64,000 bases of DNA from an uncultured Lachnospiraceae bacterium (GTDB lineage: Bacteria; Bacillota; Clostridia; Lachnospirales; Lachnospiraceae), in contig CAMNTM010000015.1 of the NCBI GenBank assembly GCA_946558465.1, positions 1 through 64,000 of the forward strand. Direction: 5' to 3'. Below are positions 35,390 to 44,762 of the stretch, in pieces. Within the stretch, counting starts at the first letter, position 1. Each line of letters starts with the position of its first letter. Position numbers and translations under genes: made by a program. The notes under the pieces were generated by a model. The model was given only the letters and a program-made list of their open reading frames with translations, did no database searches and was not told the origin of the DNA.

Positions 35390-36330
35390 TCTTCTTTCAC
35401 CTCAATCATACCTAAATCCTTTTCAAACGGCTTGCTTAAATCAATCGTTTCCTGATAAGTCACATTATTTTCTCCATTCACCAGTATCTGTACCTGTTCC
35501 GCACTTCCGCTGTCAACAATGGAATTCACTAATGCATATATAGTAACCTTCGGCTTTACCTTCTCCACCATATTCAGGAAGCCCTCATCAAAATTCACAT
35601 AACATACATCGTCCTTTACAACTACACTAAGCACCTTTGTCTCGGCAGGGATAACCGGCTTACTTTCTTTTGCAGACGGACCCTTGATAAGCCGTTCTAC
35701 GACCAGTTTTTCCACAGACATATTACTGTTATAACGCACACTGACCTCCTCCTTTGTAAGCTCATCGCCTTCACCGTTGGAAAAATACAATGTCAGCTCT
35801 GCCGTCTGATAGGAGTGAAGCGACGACCCTGTATTCTGCACAAAATCCTCTGCCCTCATATATCCCGTCTCGTGTTCATCTTTATCCGTCAAAGGCTTGT
35901 TTTCCACAAGAAAACCCACATAGTCTACACCGGGAACCTGCGCCAGCGACTGCACTACCGCTGCTCGAAGAAGAAGCTCTGACACCCTGTCAAGGCTGTA
36001 GTATCTTTCGTTAAAATTCAATAAAAGCTTCGTTCCTTTAAGCTCCCAGTCCTTTATCTCCACATCCCCGATAAATACACTTTTATATTCTATTGTATCA
36101 GGCTCTTCTCTCAGAAGCTTAAGAATTTCATCAATCTGCCCCTCAGTCTGGGACTCCTTTTTCCCATCCCCGGCTTCGCAGTATTCCTCCACCAATTCTG
36201 TCTCCTCCGAATCAAGATAAAAAATTCGGTATTCATCCGCATCCGGTTCTTTTTTTCTTTCACAGCCCTCCAATACCACTACACACAATATAAGGCCCAG
36301 GAATACTCCTATACTTATTCTTCTTTTCAT
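35386..36330 (-). CDS. GerMN-domain lipoprotein
   Basis: 314-residue lipoprotein: signal peptide with lipobox LEGC (Cys23), then two GerMN domains (about 70-180 and 185-305). The motifs LLLNFNERYYSLDRVSELLLRAAVVQSLAQ and VCYVNFDEGFLN with IYALVNSIVDS are typical. GerMN domains occur in spore germination (GerM) and envelope lipoproteins. The start is the ATG after GAGGAGG; nine upstream in-frame codons are excluded. It is followed by comEC with overlap and preceded by a sensor kinase, forming an envelope-related operon. Confidence 0.88.
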   Translation of the reverse strand: MKRRISIGVFLGLILCVVVLEGCERKKEPDADEYRIFYLDSEETELVEEYCEAGDGKKESQTEGQIDEILKLLREEPDTIEYKSVFIGDVEIKDWELKGTKLLLNFNERYYSLDRVSELLLRAAVVQSLAQVPGVDYVGFLVENKPLTDKDEHETGYMRAEDFVQNTGSSLHSYQTAELTLYFSNGEGDELTKEEVSVRYNSNMSVEKLVVERLIKGPSAKESKPVIPAETKVLSVVVKDDVCYVNFDEGFLNMVEKVKPKVTIYALVNSIVDSGSAEQVQILVNGENNVTYQETIDLSKPFEKDLGMIEVKEE

Positions 36331-36366
36331 CCTGCTCCTCCTCAAGATTCTTATCAAAAATATCTG

Positions 36367-37860
36367 TTATGACACATAAGTAAGCGGAACCCTTACCGTA
36401 AATGTAGTGCCCTCACCGGGCTGGCTGAACACCTTAATCGCGCCTCTGTGCATAACAATTGCATTTCTTGCAATGGAAAGACCAAGCCCCGTTCCGCCGA
36501 TTTCCCGGGAGTGAGACTTGTCCACACGATAAAACCGCTCAAAAATATGCTCTGTCTCTTCAGGCCGGATGCCGATTCCAGAATCCGCAACCTCAATATA
36601 AAACAGCTTATGATCTGCATTCAGCGATACATGCACCCACCCGTCATTCTTATTATATTTTATTGCATTTTCCACAAGATTTGTAATCGCAAGAGACAGC
36701 TTCATCTCGTCCACCTCCGCAGATACCGGACGGAAACTTTCAAAAATCACTTCAACATTACGTTCTGCTGCGATAGGACGAAGACGTTTCAAAATTTTTT
36801 CTACTAATGCATTGATATTTTCCGTCCGGATGTTCATCGTGTCTGCTGTTTTGTCCATCTTAACAAGAGACAAGAGATCATTGATAATCTGATTTTCACG
36901 CTCTATCTCCTCTGACAGATCTCCCATAAATTCCTGATAAAGTTCTACCGGCGCATCTGCCTGGGCCAGCAGTGAATCTGCCAGCACCTTCATGGAAGTC
37001 AGCGGCGTTTTCAATTCGTGGGACACATTTGACACAAATTCCTGCCTGGAATCATCAAGCACCTTAAGTCTGCCAAGCATCTTGTTAAATGCCTCTGACA
37101 AGAGAATTGTCTCCGTATATGCATTTTCATGAAGATAGTTATCATCATACCCTTCCGTTACGGCCTCTATCGAGCGTGTAATTCGATGAAACGGTCTTAC
37201 GGTTCCAGAACCGGCAGCCCAGGCAAGGATAGAGAGTATCAACACTGCAGCAATCTCTACTGTCCTGGCTTTTCCTCTCAGCACAGACAGACTGTCGGCA
37301 ATTGTATCTGTAGATATGCTCACAAGAAGAACTCCCTCTGTTTTTTCCGAATCTGCTCCTGTAATCGGAGCCGTAACCTCTATATACCGGTTTCCGGCAT
37401 TATAATGACTGATTCCTTTCCCTTCAAAGCAGCGGATAACATTTCCCGACACAATTGTTTTGCCGGTATCCATGCCATATGTATCCTCTACAATACGGAA
37501 TTCTCTGTCAATGAGCATCACTCTTCCGTCATAGATATTAGACAGCTGATCAAGCTCTGACTTAACGACTTCAGATGTTTTTCCCTTCAGGTAACCCAAG
37601 TCACCTAACTGGTTACATAGAATTGTACATTGATTCTGTATCTCGGCGGTTCGTACATCTACCGCCCGTTTCTCATAGCTGTTAAGAATCACCGCTTTCA
37701 CGACTGTCATCGGAACAATTCCCAGAAAAACCATAAGGACAATCAGACGAAAGCGGAGACTCTTCCATATACTTTTCTTAAAATATCTTTTAACCCCTAA
37801 AATAATAACCCACTCCCCATTTTGTATGCACGTATTTCGGGTCGCTCGGATTTCTCTCAA
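36367..37860 (-). CDS. Membrane sensor histidine kinase
   Basis: About 497 residues: transmembrane helix near 37-59, extracytoplasmic sensor of about 140 residues, second helix near 200-220, HAMP domain, HisKA with SNVSHELKTPLTSMK, and HATPase with NLVENAIKYNK, DSGIGIRPEE and GGTGLGLSIA. Architecture resembles WalK/PhoR-like kinases. The start is uncertain: the only upstream option is a TTG at 37860 lying inside the regulator gene, giving a 71-base overlap; the first in-frame ATG is inside the first membrane helix. It works with the regulator directly upstream. Confidence 0.93.
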   Translation of the reverse strand: MREIRATRNTCIQNGEWVIILGVKRYFKKSIWKSLRFRLIVLMVFLGIVPMTVVKAVILNSYEKRAVDVRTAEIQNQCTILCNQLGDLGYLKGKTSEVVKSELDQLSNIYDGRVMLIDREFRIVEDTYGMDTGKTIVSGNVIRCFEGKGISHYNAGNRYIEVTAPITGADSEKTEGVLLVSISTDTIADSLSVLRGKARTVEIAAVLILSILAWAAGSGTVRPFHRITRSIEAVTEGYDDNYLHENAYTETILLSEAFNKMLGRLKVLDDSRQEFVSNVSHELKTPLTSMKVLADSLLAQADAPVELYQEFMGDLSEEIERENQIINDLLSLVKMDKTADTMNIRTENINALVEKILKRLRPIAAERNVEVIFESFRPVSAEVDEMKLSLAITNLVENAIKYNKNDGWVHVSLNADHKLFYIEVADSGIGIRPEETEHIFERFYRVDKSHSREIGGTGLGLSIARNAIVMHRGAIKVFSQPGEGTTFTVRVPLTYVS

Positions 37861-38479
37861 TCTTTTCGCGGAGCCGCCTTATATGTACATCTACCGTACG
37901 AGCATCACCCGGATATTCATATCCCCATACAATGTTCAGAAGATTTTCGCGGCTGTATACTTTGTTCGGGTTCGTTGCAAGAAGCTCAATCAAATCAAAT
38001 TCCTTCGCGGTCAGATTCACCTCCCTGCCGTCAATAACCACCCTTCTGCTCTCACAGTCAATGGTCATATCACCCTTTACAACCATCTTACCATGTGCCT
38101 TTGTACTTCCGCGTCTGCTGGTTCTGCGCATAATCGCTTTTATCCGGGCTTTTACCTCAAGGATATTAAACGGCTTTGTAATATAATCATCCGCACCATA
38201 TTCAAGCCCCAAAATCTTATCCATGTCATCTCCCTTTGCAGTCAGCATAACAACCGGCACATCCGAAAACTCCCGAATGTGCTGACACACCTCAAACCCG
38301 TCAAGTTTCGGCAGCATGACATCTAAAAGAATCAGCTCATAGGTATTCTCTCTTGCAAGCCTGAGAGCCTCCTCTCCGTCATATGCACAGTCAACCTCCA
38401 TTCCATCCTGCTCCAGACTGAAGCGGATCCCTTTCACGATTAACTTTTCATCATCAACAACCAATACCTTCTTACCCAT
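37790..38479 (-). CDS. OmpR-family response regulator
   Basis: 229 residues: receiver domain (1-115) with Asp-Asp at VVDDEKL, phospho-acceptor in LILLDVMLPKLDGF and KPFNILE, plus an OmpR winged-helix domain (about 133-229) with LTAKEFDLIELLATNPNKVYSRE in pieces and VHIRRLREKIE. It is complete in all key residues. It is the first gene of the pair and overlaps the kinase. The downstream GerMN and comEC genes may be in the same transcript. Its closest functional type (WalR or PhoP-like) cannot be fixed by eye. Confidence 0.95.
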   Translation of the reverse strand: MGKKVLVVDDEKLIVKGIRFSLEQDGMEVDCAYDGEEALRLARENTYELILLDVMLPKLDGFEVCQHIREFSDVPVVMLTAKGDDMDKILGLEYGADDYITKPFNILEVKARIKAIMRRTSRRGSTKAHGKMVVKGDMTIDCESRRVVIDGREVNLTAKEFDLIELLATNPNKVYSRENLLNIVWGYEYPGDARTVDVHIRRLREKIERNPSDPKYVHTKWGVGYYFRG

Positions 38480-38493
38480 TCCAGTCTCCCTTA

Positions 38494-39102
38494 TTAAATC
38501 TTAATGTGATCCTTCACCTTATTGAATACACCCTCCTTGATGCCTTCTATCTCTTTCAGCTCTTCAACAGAGGTAAAACCTCCCTTATCCTCACGGTAAC
38601 GAATGATTGCTTCTGCTTTGACCTCCCCGATGCCGGCAAGTGTCATAAGCTCCTCTTTTGACGCAGTATTCAGACTGATTCTTCCGTCATCCTCCTGTAC
38701 TCCTCCAGACCCTTCCTGCATGTTACGTGCCTCTTCCTTCGAAAGCACATAAATCTGCTGCCCGTCGTTTACCCTCTCCGCCTGGTTCAAACAGGAAAAA
38801 TCAGCAGTCTCTGTCATTCCTCCTGCCGCTTCCAGCGCCTCATAAACCCTGCTGTCTGACGGCAGCTCATACACTCCCGGCGCGCACACCTCGCCGCACA
38901 CGTGTACAAAAATAGTAGCTGTCTCCGTCTGAGTTTCCTCCTGCATAATTTCTGTCTCCTCAGACTCCTCTCCTTCGGAAACAGAAATCTCCGAAAGCTC
39001 TGCCGTCTCACCTTCTCCAGATGCACAGCCCATTAAATTCCATACTGCCAAAATAATTAAAACAAATAGGAAACTATATCCCAATAATTGTCTTTTACGC
39101 AT
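38494..39102 (-). CDS. comEA: ComEA-like lipoprotein with SLBB and helix-hairpin-helix domains
   Basis: 202 residues: a signal with lipobox LMGC (Cys26), an acidic Ser/Glu linker (27-60), an SLBB domain (about 62-125, VHVCGEVCAPGVYELPSDS) and a DNA-binding tandem helix-hairpin-helix (about 140-202, ISLNTASKEELMTLAGIGEVKAEAI in pieces). ComEA binds transforming DNA outside the membrane and hands it to ComEC, which lies 3 kb downstream on the same strand. Family members normally have a plain membrane anchor; a lipid anchor is suggested here. Confidence 0.9.
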   Translation of the reverse strand: MRKRQLLGYSFLFVLIILAVWNLMGCASGEGETAELSEISVSEGEESEETEIMQEETQTETATIFVHVCGEVCAPGVYELPSDSRVYEALEAAGGMTETADFSCLNQAERVNDGQQIYVLSKEEARNMQEGSGGVQEDDGRISLNTASKEELMTLAGIGEVKAEAIIRYREDKGGFTSVEELKEIEGIKEGVFNKVKDHIKI

Positions 39103-39170
39103 AAAAACACTCCTTTACAGTCTGTCGGAACTGTAAATACCCCTCTTTATGCCTAGACAAAATTATTGTA

Positions 39171-39611
39171 CTATTTCCACTGAAAAATTGCAACTCCAAT
39201 CAGCGCAATTCCCATCCCGATTATCTTCCTCCATTCCAGCGGCTCCTTATCCACACCAAAGAGTCCCAGAAGCTCTATCAGATACGCCACAATAAGCTGG
39301 GCAATTACAATAAGAAGAGCGGCCTTAGCCGGACCGAGCTGATCCATACTCTTAATTACGGTCAGTGTAATCCCTGCGCCGATTACTCCGCCCAAAAGCA
39401 CATATTTAGGCTCCACTTTCGCAAGCGTCATTACATTATCCCGCCCTGCAATAAGCCACGCTGCCATGCACACGGCGAACGCAGTAAGCTGAACCCACGC
39501 ATTGCTGACCCACATTCCCGTCGTCTTCGTCACCTGCGTATTAAATACTCCCTGAACACTCATAAGCGCACCTGAAAGCAGTGCAATAAAAAAACCAATC
39601 ACTAGAAACAT
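39171..39611 (-). CDS. YdcZ-type (DUF606) DMT transporter
   Basis: 146-residue membrane protein with five hydrophobic helices. The N-terminus SGALMSVQGVFNTQVTKTTG and the central GGVIGAGITLTVIKSMDQLGPAKAALLIVIAQL (in pieces) are DUF606/YdcZ hallmarks. YdcZ proteins often occur as pairs; here it stands alone. The substrate is unknown. It lies between argD and the ComEA-like gene. Confidence 0.88.
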   Translation of the reverse strand: MFLVIGFFIALLSGALMSVQGVFNTQVTKTTGMWVSNAWVQLTAFAVCMAAWLIAGRDNVMTLAKVEPKYVLLGGVIGAGITLTVIKSMDQLGPAKAALLIVIAQLIVAYLIELLGLFGVDKEPLEWRKIIGMGIALIGVAIFQWK

Positions 39612-39668
39612 ACCTCCCTTAACTTTATCTAATATAGTATGTCCAATGATTGATTTTTTATGACTAAC

Positions 39669-40844
39669 TTAAAGAGCACATTTCAGCTTTTCAAGCATCT
39701 CATCTACATGCTCCTTTTCAATAACAAGCGGGGGAACAAGACGAATCACATTATCCCTTGCACTGATAATCAAAAGCCCCTCTTCCAGCGCCTTATTGAT
39801 CACCTCTTGAGCTGGTTTTTTCACTTTAATTCCCTGAATCAGGCCGATTCCTCTTCTTTCTATTACTCCGTTATGCTCTGCGGTAAGCTCGTCAAGCTTC
39901 TCCTTCAGATATATACCGATCTCCTGTACATGATCCACAAGCTTTTCCCGTTCAAATATCTCAACTGTTTTAGCAACTGCGGCACATGCGAACGGATTCC
40001 CTCCATAAGTCGTTCCATGGTCTCCCGGTTCTAACGAATCCTGCGCCACCTTTTCAGTCAGAGCAAACGCCCCCACGGGAACTCCGCTTCCGATCGCCTT
40101 TGCCATCACCATAATATCCGGCTTTACACCATAGGACTGCCATGCAAACATGGCTCCTGTCCGGCCCATACCGCACTGGATCTCATCACAGATCATGAGA
40201 ATCCCTTCCTCATCACAAAGTCTCCGTACCCCCTCCATGAATTCCTGTGACGCCTGGTTGATTCCGCCTTCTCCCTGAAGAGGCTCCAAAATAACTGCAC
40301 AGGTTTTATCATTTATCTGCTCCTTTACACTGTCCAAACTGTTGAACACTGCAAATCTCACTCCTGGAAGCATCGGCTCAAAGGGCTTTCTGTAAGCTTT
40401 ATTTCCCGTGACAGAGACAGCTCCTATACTGCGGCCATGAAAGGAATTTTCCATTGCGATAAATTCATACCGGCCGGTCCCCTTCTTCCACGCATATTTT
40501 CTTGCCGCCTTAAGCGCTCCTTCTACCGCCTCTGTTCCGCTGTTTGTAAAAAATATCCTATCCATTTTGGAAATACGCTTTAATGCCCCGGCTGCTTTCC
40601 CGCAGGTAGTATTATAATATAAATTTGAGGTATGCATCAGACAATCTACCTGCTCCTTCAGGGTCTCTTTCAGCTCCTCATTCCCATATCCTAGTCCGCA
40701 TACCGCTATCCCGGCCGCAAAGTCGAGATATTTCTTTCCCTCTGTATCAAAAAGATATACTCCGCTGCCCCTTTTAAGCACAACCGGAAAACGATTATAG
40801 GTATGTACCAGCCCCAGGTTTGTCTCTTCCATATAAGTATTCAT
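39669..40844 (-). CDS. argD: Acetylornithine aminotransferase
   Basis: PLP enzyme converting N-acetylglutamate semialdehyde to N-acetylornithine in arginine synthesis. The class III aminotransferase signature is present, with the PLP lysine in VMAKAIGSGVPVGAF, FFTNSGTEAVEGALK for phosphate binding and IMICDEIQCGMGRTG. The start is the ATG of MNTYMEE, 4 bases after argB; an upstream ATG inside argB would add 12 residues. It is the last gene of the argC-GNAT-argJ-argB-argD operon. Confidence 0.96.
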   Translation of the reverse strand: MNTYMEETNLGLVHTYNRFPVVLKRGSGVYLFDTEGKKYLDFAAGIAVCGLGYGNEELKETLKEQVDCLMHTSNLYYNTTCGKAAGALKRISKMDRIFFTNSGTEAVEGALKAARKYAWKKGTGRYEFIAMENSFHGRSIGAVSVTGNKAYRKPFEPMLPGVRFAVFNSLDSVKEQINDKTCAVILEPLQGEGGINQASQEFMEGVRRLCDEEGILMICDEIQCGMGRTGAMFAWQSYGVKPDIMVMAKAIGSGVPVGAFALTEKVAQDSLEPGDHGTTYGGNPFACAAVAKTVEIFEREKLVDHVQEIGIYLKEKLDELTAEHNGVIERRGIGLIQGIKVKKPAQEVINKALEEGLLIISARDNVIRLVPPLVIEKEHVDEMLEKLKCAL

Positions 40845-40848
40845 TGTC

Positions 40849-41748
40849 CTACTCTCCGTAATAATATCTCTGCTCACCATTATTTATAATTGCTGTTCCG
40901 ATTCCCTTATTCGTAAATATTTCAAGAAGCAGGCAGTGCGGAATCCGTCCATCCAGAATATGCACTCTGGACACGCCATGCTCAATAGCATCTATGCAGT
41001 TATGAAGCTTCGGAAGCATACCTCCGCCGATAAACCCCTCACTCATAAGCTTATGAGCCTCGGAAACAGAAAGCTCCGAAATCAAAGTTGCCGGATCTTC
41101 CGGATCCTTATAAACTCCCTCTATATCTGTCAGAAATGCAAGCTTCTCTGCCCGCATCGCCCTGGCAATTGCACAGGCGGCATCATCCGCATTGATATTG
41201 TAGGTATTAAAATCCTTATCAAGTCCTACGGGACAGATAATCGGAAGGAAGTCCTTCTCCAGCAGATCATACAGGATTGTCGCATTAACTTCTTTTACCT
41301 CTCCTACAAAGCCTAAGTCCGCTTTGCCGGCATATTTTTTTGTTACGGAAAGCAGCTTTCCGTCTTTTCCGCTGATACCGATAGCACGCACGCCAAGGCT
41401 CTCTACCAGCTGAACCAGGCCCTTATTCACTCTGCCAAGTACCATCTCCGCCAGCTCCATCGTAGCCTCGTCTGTAACGCGCAGTCCATTGACAAATTCC
41501 GGTTTCATGCCTACCTTTCCTACCCATTTGCTGATTTCCTTACCGCCTCCGTGTACGATAATCGGCTTAAAGCCTACCAGCTTAAGGAGTGTTACATCCT
41601 GAATGACCTGAGCCTTAAGCTCCTCATCTACCATCGCACTTCCGCCGTATTTTACAACAATAATTCTCCGGTTAAATCTCTGTATATAGGGAAGCGCCTC
41701 GATCAGCACTTCCGCTTTTTCCAGATATTTCTGCATATCTTTATTCAT
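40849..41748 (-). CDS. argB: Acetylglutamate kinase
   Basis: Phosphorylates N-acetylglutamate, the feedback-controlled step. 299 residues of the amino-acid-kinase fold with [18 protein letters not shown], the central VGEVKEVNA and the C-terminal GGMLPKL substrate motif. The N-terminal helix ([26 protein letters not shown] in pieces) is the form associated with arginine-inhibited hexameric enzymes. An 87-base gap separates it from argJ. Confidence 0.97.
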   Translation of the reverse strand: MNKDMQKYLEKAEVLIEALPYIQRFNRRIIVVKYGGSAMVDEELKAQVIQDVTLLKLVGFKPIIVHGGGKEISKWVGKVGMKPEFVNGLRVTDEATMELAEMVLGRVNKGLVQLVESLGVRAIGISGKDGKLLSVTKKYAGKADLGFVGEVKEVNATILYDLLEKDFLPIICPVGLDKDFNTYNINADDAACAIARAMRAEKLAFLTDIEGVYKDPEDPATLISELSVSEAHKLMSEGFIGGGMLPKLHNCIDAIEHGVSRVHILDGRIPHCLLLEIFTNKGIGTAIINNGEQRYYYGE

Positions 41749-41835
41749 TCTGTCCTGCTCCCTTCCGACTTAACATGGTTATCTGCAAATACTATACCGG
41801 CTTATGATTTGATATATGCGCATAACTGCTTCATT

Positions 41836-43059
41836 TCAGCTTCTGTAATCTGCATTAATATCAATATATCCATGAGTCAGGTCACAGCCCCACGCCACAG
41901 CCTGTTTTTCGCCCATCTTTACATCTACAACAGCCGTTATCTCTGCCTCTGACAGAATCCTGGTCGCCTCCTCTTCACTGTAGGAAACAGCCGTTCCATT
42001 TTCAATAATCTGAATTCTTCCCGCCTTGCTTTCAAAAAACAAGTCTACCTTTTCAGGATCAAACTTCGCTCCTGAGTATCCCATTGCACAAAGAATTCTT
42101 CCCCAATTCGCATCATGGCCGGCTATTGCCGTCTTCGTAAGATTCGAACATACAACAGCCTTTGCCAGTACTCTTGCCTGCTCCTCGCTCTCACAGCCGG
42201 CAGCCTTCACCTCAAAAAGTGCTGTCGCTCCCTCACCGTCCCCGGCAATCTTCTTTGCCAGATACTCATTGACTGTGTGAAGTGCCCGGACAAATTCCGT
42301 ATACGCTTCACTTCCATAGATAATTTCCGGATTTTCTGCCAGTCCGTTTGCCAGAAGAAGCACCGTATCATTCGTAGAAGTATCTCCGTCCACAGAAATC
42401 ATATTATAGGTATCTTTCACATCCTCACTCAGCGTCCTCTGAAGCGTCTCCTTTGAAATCACTGCATCTGTCGTGATAAACGCAAGCATCGTGCACATAT
42501 TCGGATGAATCATGCCGGAGCCCTTAGCCATGCCTCCGATAATTACCGTTTTTCCGCCGGCCTCTATAGAAACGGCTATCTCCTTCTCACAGGTATCTGT
42601 CGTCATAATAGCCTTTGCCGCTTCTGTTCCATTTTCAAGAGAACCATTCTTATTCTCAGCCAATACCTTGATTCCCGCCGTCAGACGGTCAATCGGAAGC
42701 TGCATTCCTATTACACCCGTAGAACCCATAACGACGCCTTCGGCTGCAACTCCGAGCGCCCTGGCGGCGGCTTCTGCAGTATTCTTACAGTAACCGAAGC
42801 CCTCTTCTCCTGTACAGGCATTCGCTATTCCGGAATTCACCACAACAGCCTGTACCTTTACTCCACTGTCAACTACCTGGCGGTCCCATTTAACCGGCGC
42901 TGCCTTCACTACATTAGTCGTGAAGGTTCCCGCCGCCTCACACGGAGCCTGGCTGTAAATCAACGCCATATCCGTTCTGTCTTTATATTTGATACCTGCT
43001 GCCGTACTCGCTGCTTCGAAGCCCTTTGCTGCGGTTATTCCGCCTTGAATCTGTTTCAT
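41836..43059 (-). CDS. argJ: Glutamate N-acetyltransferase / amino-acid acetyltransferase
   Basis: Recycles acetyl from N-acetylornithine to glutamate; bifunctional members also make N-acetylglutamate from acetyl-CoA. 407 residues. The precursor cleaves itself before the threonine in IHPNMCTMLAFITTDA, which here has cysteine before the nucleophile where alanine is usual. MAKGSGMIHP, NGGITAAKGF-like start (QGGITAAKGFEAAST) and the C-terminal HGYIDINADYRS are family features. It starts 20 bases after a GNAT gene. Confidence 0.96.
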   Translation of the reverse strand: MKQIQGGITAAKGFEAASTAAGIKYKDRTDMALIYSQAPCEAAGTFTTNVVKAAPVKWDRQVVDSGVKVQAVVVNSGIANACTGEEGFGYCKNTAEAAARALGVAAEGVVMGSTGVIGMQLPIDRLTAGIKVLAENKNGSLENGTEAAKAIMTTDTCEKEIAVSIEAGGKTVIIGGMAKGSGMIHPNMCTMLAFITTDAVISKETLQRTLSEDVKDTYNMISVDGDTSTNDTVLLLANGLAENPEIIYGSEAYTEFVRALHTVNEYLAKKIAGDGEGATALFEVKAAGCESEEQARVLAKAVVCSNLTKTAIAGHDANWGRILCAMGYSGAKFDPEKVDLFFESKAGRIQIIENGTAVSYSEEEATRILSEAEITAVVDVKMGEKQAVAWGCDLTHGYIDINADYRS

Positions 43060-43079
43060 AATATCCTCCTTCGTCTTAC

Positions 43080-43523
43080 TTACTGAATGAATGCTGTTAT
43101 ATTCTTTTCGTTCAATGTAAAATCATAATAATTCAAATCCTCACGCTTTGTCCAGCCGATTTCCTTCCAAAACGCATTCCCAATATCATTTTGGGTAAAG
43201 GCAATGAGAGATACTTTATTTATCTGTTCCCTTTTCAGCGCCTCCATCGCAAACACTACCATGGATTTTCCGATTCCCTGCATCCGGTAATTTTCATCTA
43301 CACAAACATGATAAAGGCAGCCTCTTCGTCCGTCATGTCCGCAGAGAATTGCTCCTACAAGCCTTCCATCCTCTTTCGCGACCACACTGGTTGTCGGATT
43401 GCGTCTCAAAAATCTCTCAATACCTTCTTTCGAATCATCTACACTTCTTAGGCCGAAACCTCTGATTTTTGTCCAGAGCGCATATACCTCATCATAGTCT
43501 TCAATCGTCATTACTCTTACCAT
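43080..43523 (-). CDS. GNAT acetyltransferase inside the arginine operon
   Basis: 147-residue GNAT-fold protein related to YpeA-type acetyltransferases. The acetyl-CoA signature is VDENYRMQGIGKSMV (RxxGxGK form), preceded by LVGAILCGHDGRRGCLYHVCV. It lies between argC and argJ with about 20-base gaps on each side, clearly within the operon. A short N-acetylglutamate synthase that primes the cycle is one hypothesis; protein or small-molecule acetylation is another. No substrate residue can be assigned by reading. Confidence 0.85.
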   Translation of the reverse strand: MVRVMTIEDYDEVYALWTKIRGFGLRSVDDSKEGIERFLRRNPTTSVVAKEDGRLVGAILCGHDGRRGCLYHVCVDENYRMQGIGKSMVVFAMEALKREQINKVSLIAFTQNDIGNAFWKEIGWTKREDLNYYDFTLNEKNITAFIQ

Positions 43524-43543
43524 CTGTCATCTCTCCTTGCTGC

Positions 43544-44584
43544 TTATGGGAATACCGGTACCAGCTTAAGCCCCTTATCCTCCGGCAGTCCGAACATCAG
43601 GTTCATATTCTGAACTGCCTGGCCTGCGGCACCCTTCACCAGATTGTCAAGCGCTCCTATCATAATGATACGATTTGTTCTTTCGTCAATTTGGAAGCCG
43701 ATATCTACATAATTACTGCCTTCCACCCATTTTGTCTCCGGATAGACTCCCTTATCCAGCACACGGATAAATGGCTCGCCGCTATAATATTTATCATAAA
43801 CCTTTCTGACCTCTTCATACGTAGTTTCCTTCTTAAGAGATGCATACTCCGTAGCCAGAATTCCCCGGTTCATCGGAACAAGATGCGGAGTAAAACTCAC
43901 CGTCACCGCTTCCTTCGCCGCATATCCTAACTGCTCCTCAATCTCCGGCGTATGCCTGTGGGACGCCACACCATAAGCCTTCATATTTTCATTTACCTCA
44001 CAGAAAAGATTCGGCACCTTTGCTCCTCTGCCTGCACCTGAGGTTCCTGACTTGGCATCTATAATAAGCGTACTCATATCAATCAGCCCTTCTCTGGCCA
44101 GCGGATATGCCGTCAAAATCGAGCACGTCGTATAGCAGCCCGGATTTGCAACCAATCTGGCCGCTTTAACCTGCTCTCTGTTCACCTCACACAGACCGTA
44201 TACTGCCTCCTCAATCAACTGCGGACTCTTATGCCGGATACCGTACCACTTCTCATACACATTTACATTCTTAATACGAAAATCCGCACTGAGATCTATA
44301 ATTTTCGTCTTTGATAAAATCTCTTCATTTATTACAGATGCACAGAAACCCTGCGGAGTAGCAGTAAAAATCACATCCGCCTCGTCCGCAAGCTCCTCCA
44401 TATTATCATCCAGACATTTTTCATCCACAATCCGAAACATATTACGGTACACATCCGCATACCTCTGATCTATGTAACTTCTGGAACCGTACCACACTAT
44501 CTCTACATCGCTGCGGCTCGTCAGAATCCTTACCAGCTCGCCGCCGGCATAACCCGTAGCTCCGATAATACCTGCCTTAATCAT
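43544..44584 (-). CDS. argC: N-acetyl-gamma-glutamyl-phosphate reductase
   Basis: Reduces N-acetylglutamyl phosphate to the semialdehyde with NADPH. 346 residues starting MIKAGIIGATGYAGGELVRIL; catalytic cysteine in VANPGCYTTCSI and ending with IGALDNLVKGAAGQAVQNMN. GAAAGGTG precedes the chosen ATG; upstream in-frame ATGs would extend the protein through palindromic repeat E and are rejected. It is the first gene of the arginine operon, preceded by an ArgR-type promoter 122 bases away. Confidence 0.97.
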   Translation of the reverse strand: MIKAGIIGATGYAGGELVRILTSRSDVEIVWYGSRSYIDQRYADVYRNMFRIVDEKCLDDNMEELADEADVIFTATPQGFCASVINEEILSKTKIIDLSADFRIKNVNVYEKWYGIRHKSPQLIEEAVYGLCEVNREQVKAARLVANPGCYTTCSILTAYPLAREGLIDMSTLIIDAKSGTSGAGRGAKVPNLFCEVNENMKAYGVASHRHTPEIEEQLGYAAKEAVTVSFTPHLVPMNRGILATEYASLKKETTYEEVRKVYDKYYSGEPFIRVLDKGVYPETKWVEGSNYVDIGFQIDERTNRIIMIGALDNLVKGAAGQAVQNMNLMFGLPEDKGLKLVPVFP

Positions 44585-44652
44585 CTTTTCCGCACCTTTC
44601 TCAATCATTTTACCTGTCAATCTTAAACCAATTTCCATCGGTTGTCTAGTTG

Positions 44653-44684
44653 GGGACGGGGTATTTTTAAAAATACCCCGTCCC
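44653..44684. repeat. Palindromic repeat copy E
   Basis: A perfect 32-base palindrome with core GGGACGGGGTATTTTT and its complement. It lies between the argC promoter and the argC start codon, in the predicted untranslated leader, where it would form a strong hairpin. The GGGACAGGGC half-motif seen in copies A-D is absent; AATTAAAA follows, as it does in copies B and C. Confidence 0.9.
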
Positions 44685-44690
44685 AGAATT

Positions 44691-44742
44691 AAAAGAACTT
44701 GCATAATTATACATCTTTAATGAATATTATGCAAGTTCTTTT
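44691..44742 (-). promoter_or_regulatory. argC promoter with ARG boxes in a 17-base inverted repeat
   Basis: On the minus strand TTGCAT (44734-44729), 17 bases, TATAAT (44711-44706) form a strong promoter. TGCATAATTATACA (44700-44713) fits 13 of 14 positions of the ARG-box consensus TGMATWWWWATKCA and covers the -10; TGAATATTATGCA (44721-44733) covers the -35. The same bases lie in a perfect inverted repeat with 17-base arms (44691-44707, 44726-44742) ending in U-rich sequence, so the region could also terminate the upstream SEDS gene. Confidence 0.8.
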
Positions 44743-44762
44743 TTAACTTTCCTTATATATCT

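Noticed and set aside
44585-44704. N-terminal extension of argC by 40 residues
   Set aside because: The codons run through palindromic repeat E; the family starts at MIKAGIIGATGYAG, which has its own ribosome site.
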